Positions 63,323-64,000 of a DNA stretch of 64,000 bases are shown piece by piece. Origin of the DNA: Alphaproteobacteria bacterium (GTDB lineage: Bacteria > Myxococcota_A > UBA796 > UBA2385). Position numbers and translations under genes: made by a program. Each line of letters begins with the position of its first letter. The first letter of the stretch is position 1. Where the stretch lies: NCBI GenBank assembly GCA_020632755.1, contig JACKEY010000005.1, positions 821,881 through 885,880 on the forward strand. The letters are read 5' to 3'. The notes beneath the pieces were generated by a model. The model was not told the DNA's origin. It saw nothing but the letters and a program-made list of their open reading frames with translations, and searched no databases.

Positions 63323-64000
63323 GTGTGGATCCTGCTCGCCAGCTCGGTCGCCCTGGCCGACCCCCTGCTCGCCCTGCCGCTGGAGCGGCTGCAGGCCCTG
63401 CACCTGCCCCCCGAGGTGCTGGCCGCCGCGGACGATCCGGCCGCTGCGCCGCCACGGCTGGAGCCCGTGTCCTTCGGCACCGTGCAGAGCGGCCTGAGCC
63501 GGCAGGTGCCGGGCGGCATCGCCTTCGCCTTCGTCGGGCGGGACGCCGCCGAGGCCCAGGCCTGGCTGGCCCTTCAGCGGTCGCGGCAGCGGGCGGCCCC
63601 GGTCGCGGTGGAGCAGCCAGCCGAGGGCGTCGACGAGGCGTGGATCCGCGGCACGGACTTCAGCCTGTTGCGCGACGACAACGTCGGCATCATGGTCCAG
63701 GGCACCGAGGACGCCGTCGAGGAGTCCGCCCTGGTGCGCGCCCTGCTCGAGCCGATGCCGGGGGCCTGGCCCGACCCGCCCGCGTTGTCCCGGGATGCCG
63801 ACGGCTTCCTGGTGGTCGATGCGCCCTGGGCTGTGCACGTCACCTGGCGCGGCGGGGTGCTCGGGGACCCGCCGGGGCTGCGGTTCCGTTCGGCGCCAAA
63901 CCGCGTGACGGCCTGGGATCGCTGGGGACGGGCCGTGGTCTGGACGGCGACCCCGCCAGTCCCGGTCCCTGCGGTCGTCCCCGCCGCGCCGACGCCCTAG
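63323..64000 (+). CDS. Exported protein of unknown function
   Basis: 225 residues from GTG at 63323; the stop TAG is the last codon of the window. A very short signal peptide (WILLASSVALADP) suggests export. The body is Pro/Ala-rich with no repeated or catalytic motif, and AWAVH-like strands at residues 170-200. A TATCCC lies 7 nt upstream, near the leaderless pattern. It is divergent from the enoyl-CoA hydratase gene. The C-terminal Pro-Val tail is low complexity. Confidence 0.6.
   Translation: MWILLASSVALADPLLALPLERLQALHLPPEVLAAADDPAAAPPRLEPVSFGTVQSGLSRQVPGGIAFAFVGRDAAEAQAWLALQRSRQRAAPVAVEQPAEGVDEAWIRGTDFSLLRDDNVGIMVQGTEDAVEESALVRALLEPMPGAWPDPPALSRDADGFLVVDAPWAVHVTWRGGVLGDPPGLRFRSAPNRVTAWDRWGRAVVWTATPPVPVPAVVPAAPTP

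Overview
This is a high-GC (roughly 70 % by eye), densely coded chromosomal window. It has about 57 protein genes, mostly spaced by under 150 bp and often overlapping by 1-4 bp. I see no rRNA, tRNA, CRISPR array, transposase, integrase or phage gene. The mix is typical of a predatory or social deltaproteobacterium (Myxococcota or a close, poorly cultured relative): several eukaryotic-like Ser/Thr kinases, a caspase-fold protein, many lipoproteins with Asp/Gly/Thr-rich linkers, TadE/TadG-like pseudopilins, TolA-like and TolB-like envelope proteins, FG-GAP repeats and 2-oxoglutarate oxygenases. The organism assignment is an inference from gene content, not from a marker gene.

Layout. 1-3150: end of a methyltransferase, a DUF374 acyltransferase, a membrane pseudokinase and a repeat-rich lipoprotein. 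3315-10312: a NodU/TobZ carbamoyltransferase, an Ig-like/beta-barrel outer-membrane protein, an OmpA-family protein, and two paralogous six-cysteine lipoproteins flanking a small membrane protein. 10352-22343: an uninterrupted minus-strand run of eleven genes, many translationally coupled. It holds TPR and other lipoproteins, a TolA-like coiled-coil protein, a complete oligopeptide ABC transporter (binding protein, two permeases, two ATPases), an outer-membrane barrel and a TolB-like propeller. 22678-30710: two convergent Ser/Thr kinases, a family-2 glycosyltransferase, a GT87-like membrane protein, an exported caspase with a C-terminal barrel, and an unknown protein.

30771-36402: tRNA-dihydrouridine synthase, then a coupled CBS / acyl-CoA carboxylase beta / alpha (biotin) / GNAT operon. 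36438-42652: a GHL10-type glycosidase lipoprotein, a large lipoprotein, two paralogous TadG-like proteins and a TadE-like gene broken by a frameshift. 42786-48587: endonuclease III, ApaG, a rhizobial-type asparaginase, ClpS-ClpA and a HAD phosphatase. 48598-54397: a ketopantoate-reductase-like gene, then a SahR-type ArsR-methyltransferase regulator next to cobalamin-dependent methionine synthase (metH), with a clear dyad operator at the regulator's start. 54494-64000: a lipoprotein, an aldo/keto-reductase-like protein coupled to a glycerate kinase, two convergent 2OG oxygenases, an FG-GAP lipoprotein, a two-gene ABC exporter, a small unknown protein, an enoyl-CoA hydratase and an exported unknown protein.

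Two window-wide patterns stand out. Many genes without a Shine-Dalgarno site have a -10-like hexamer TANNNT (sometimes TANNNC) exactly 6 nt before the ATG/GTG, which predicts widespread leaderless transcription. Genes inside operons instead use ATGA, GTGA or TGATG overlaps. The best candidates for undescribed biology are the eleven-gene envelope/peptide-transporter run, the secreted caspase-barrel fusion, the six-cysteine lipoprotein family and the kinase with an extracytoplasmic PEGA plus helix-hairpin-helix tail.
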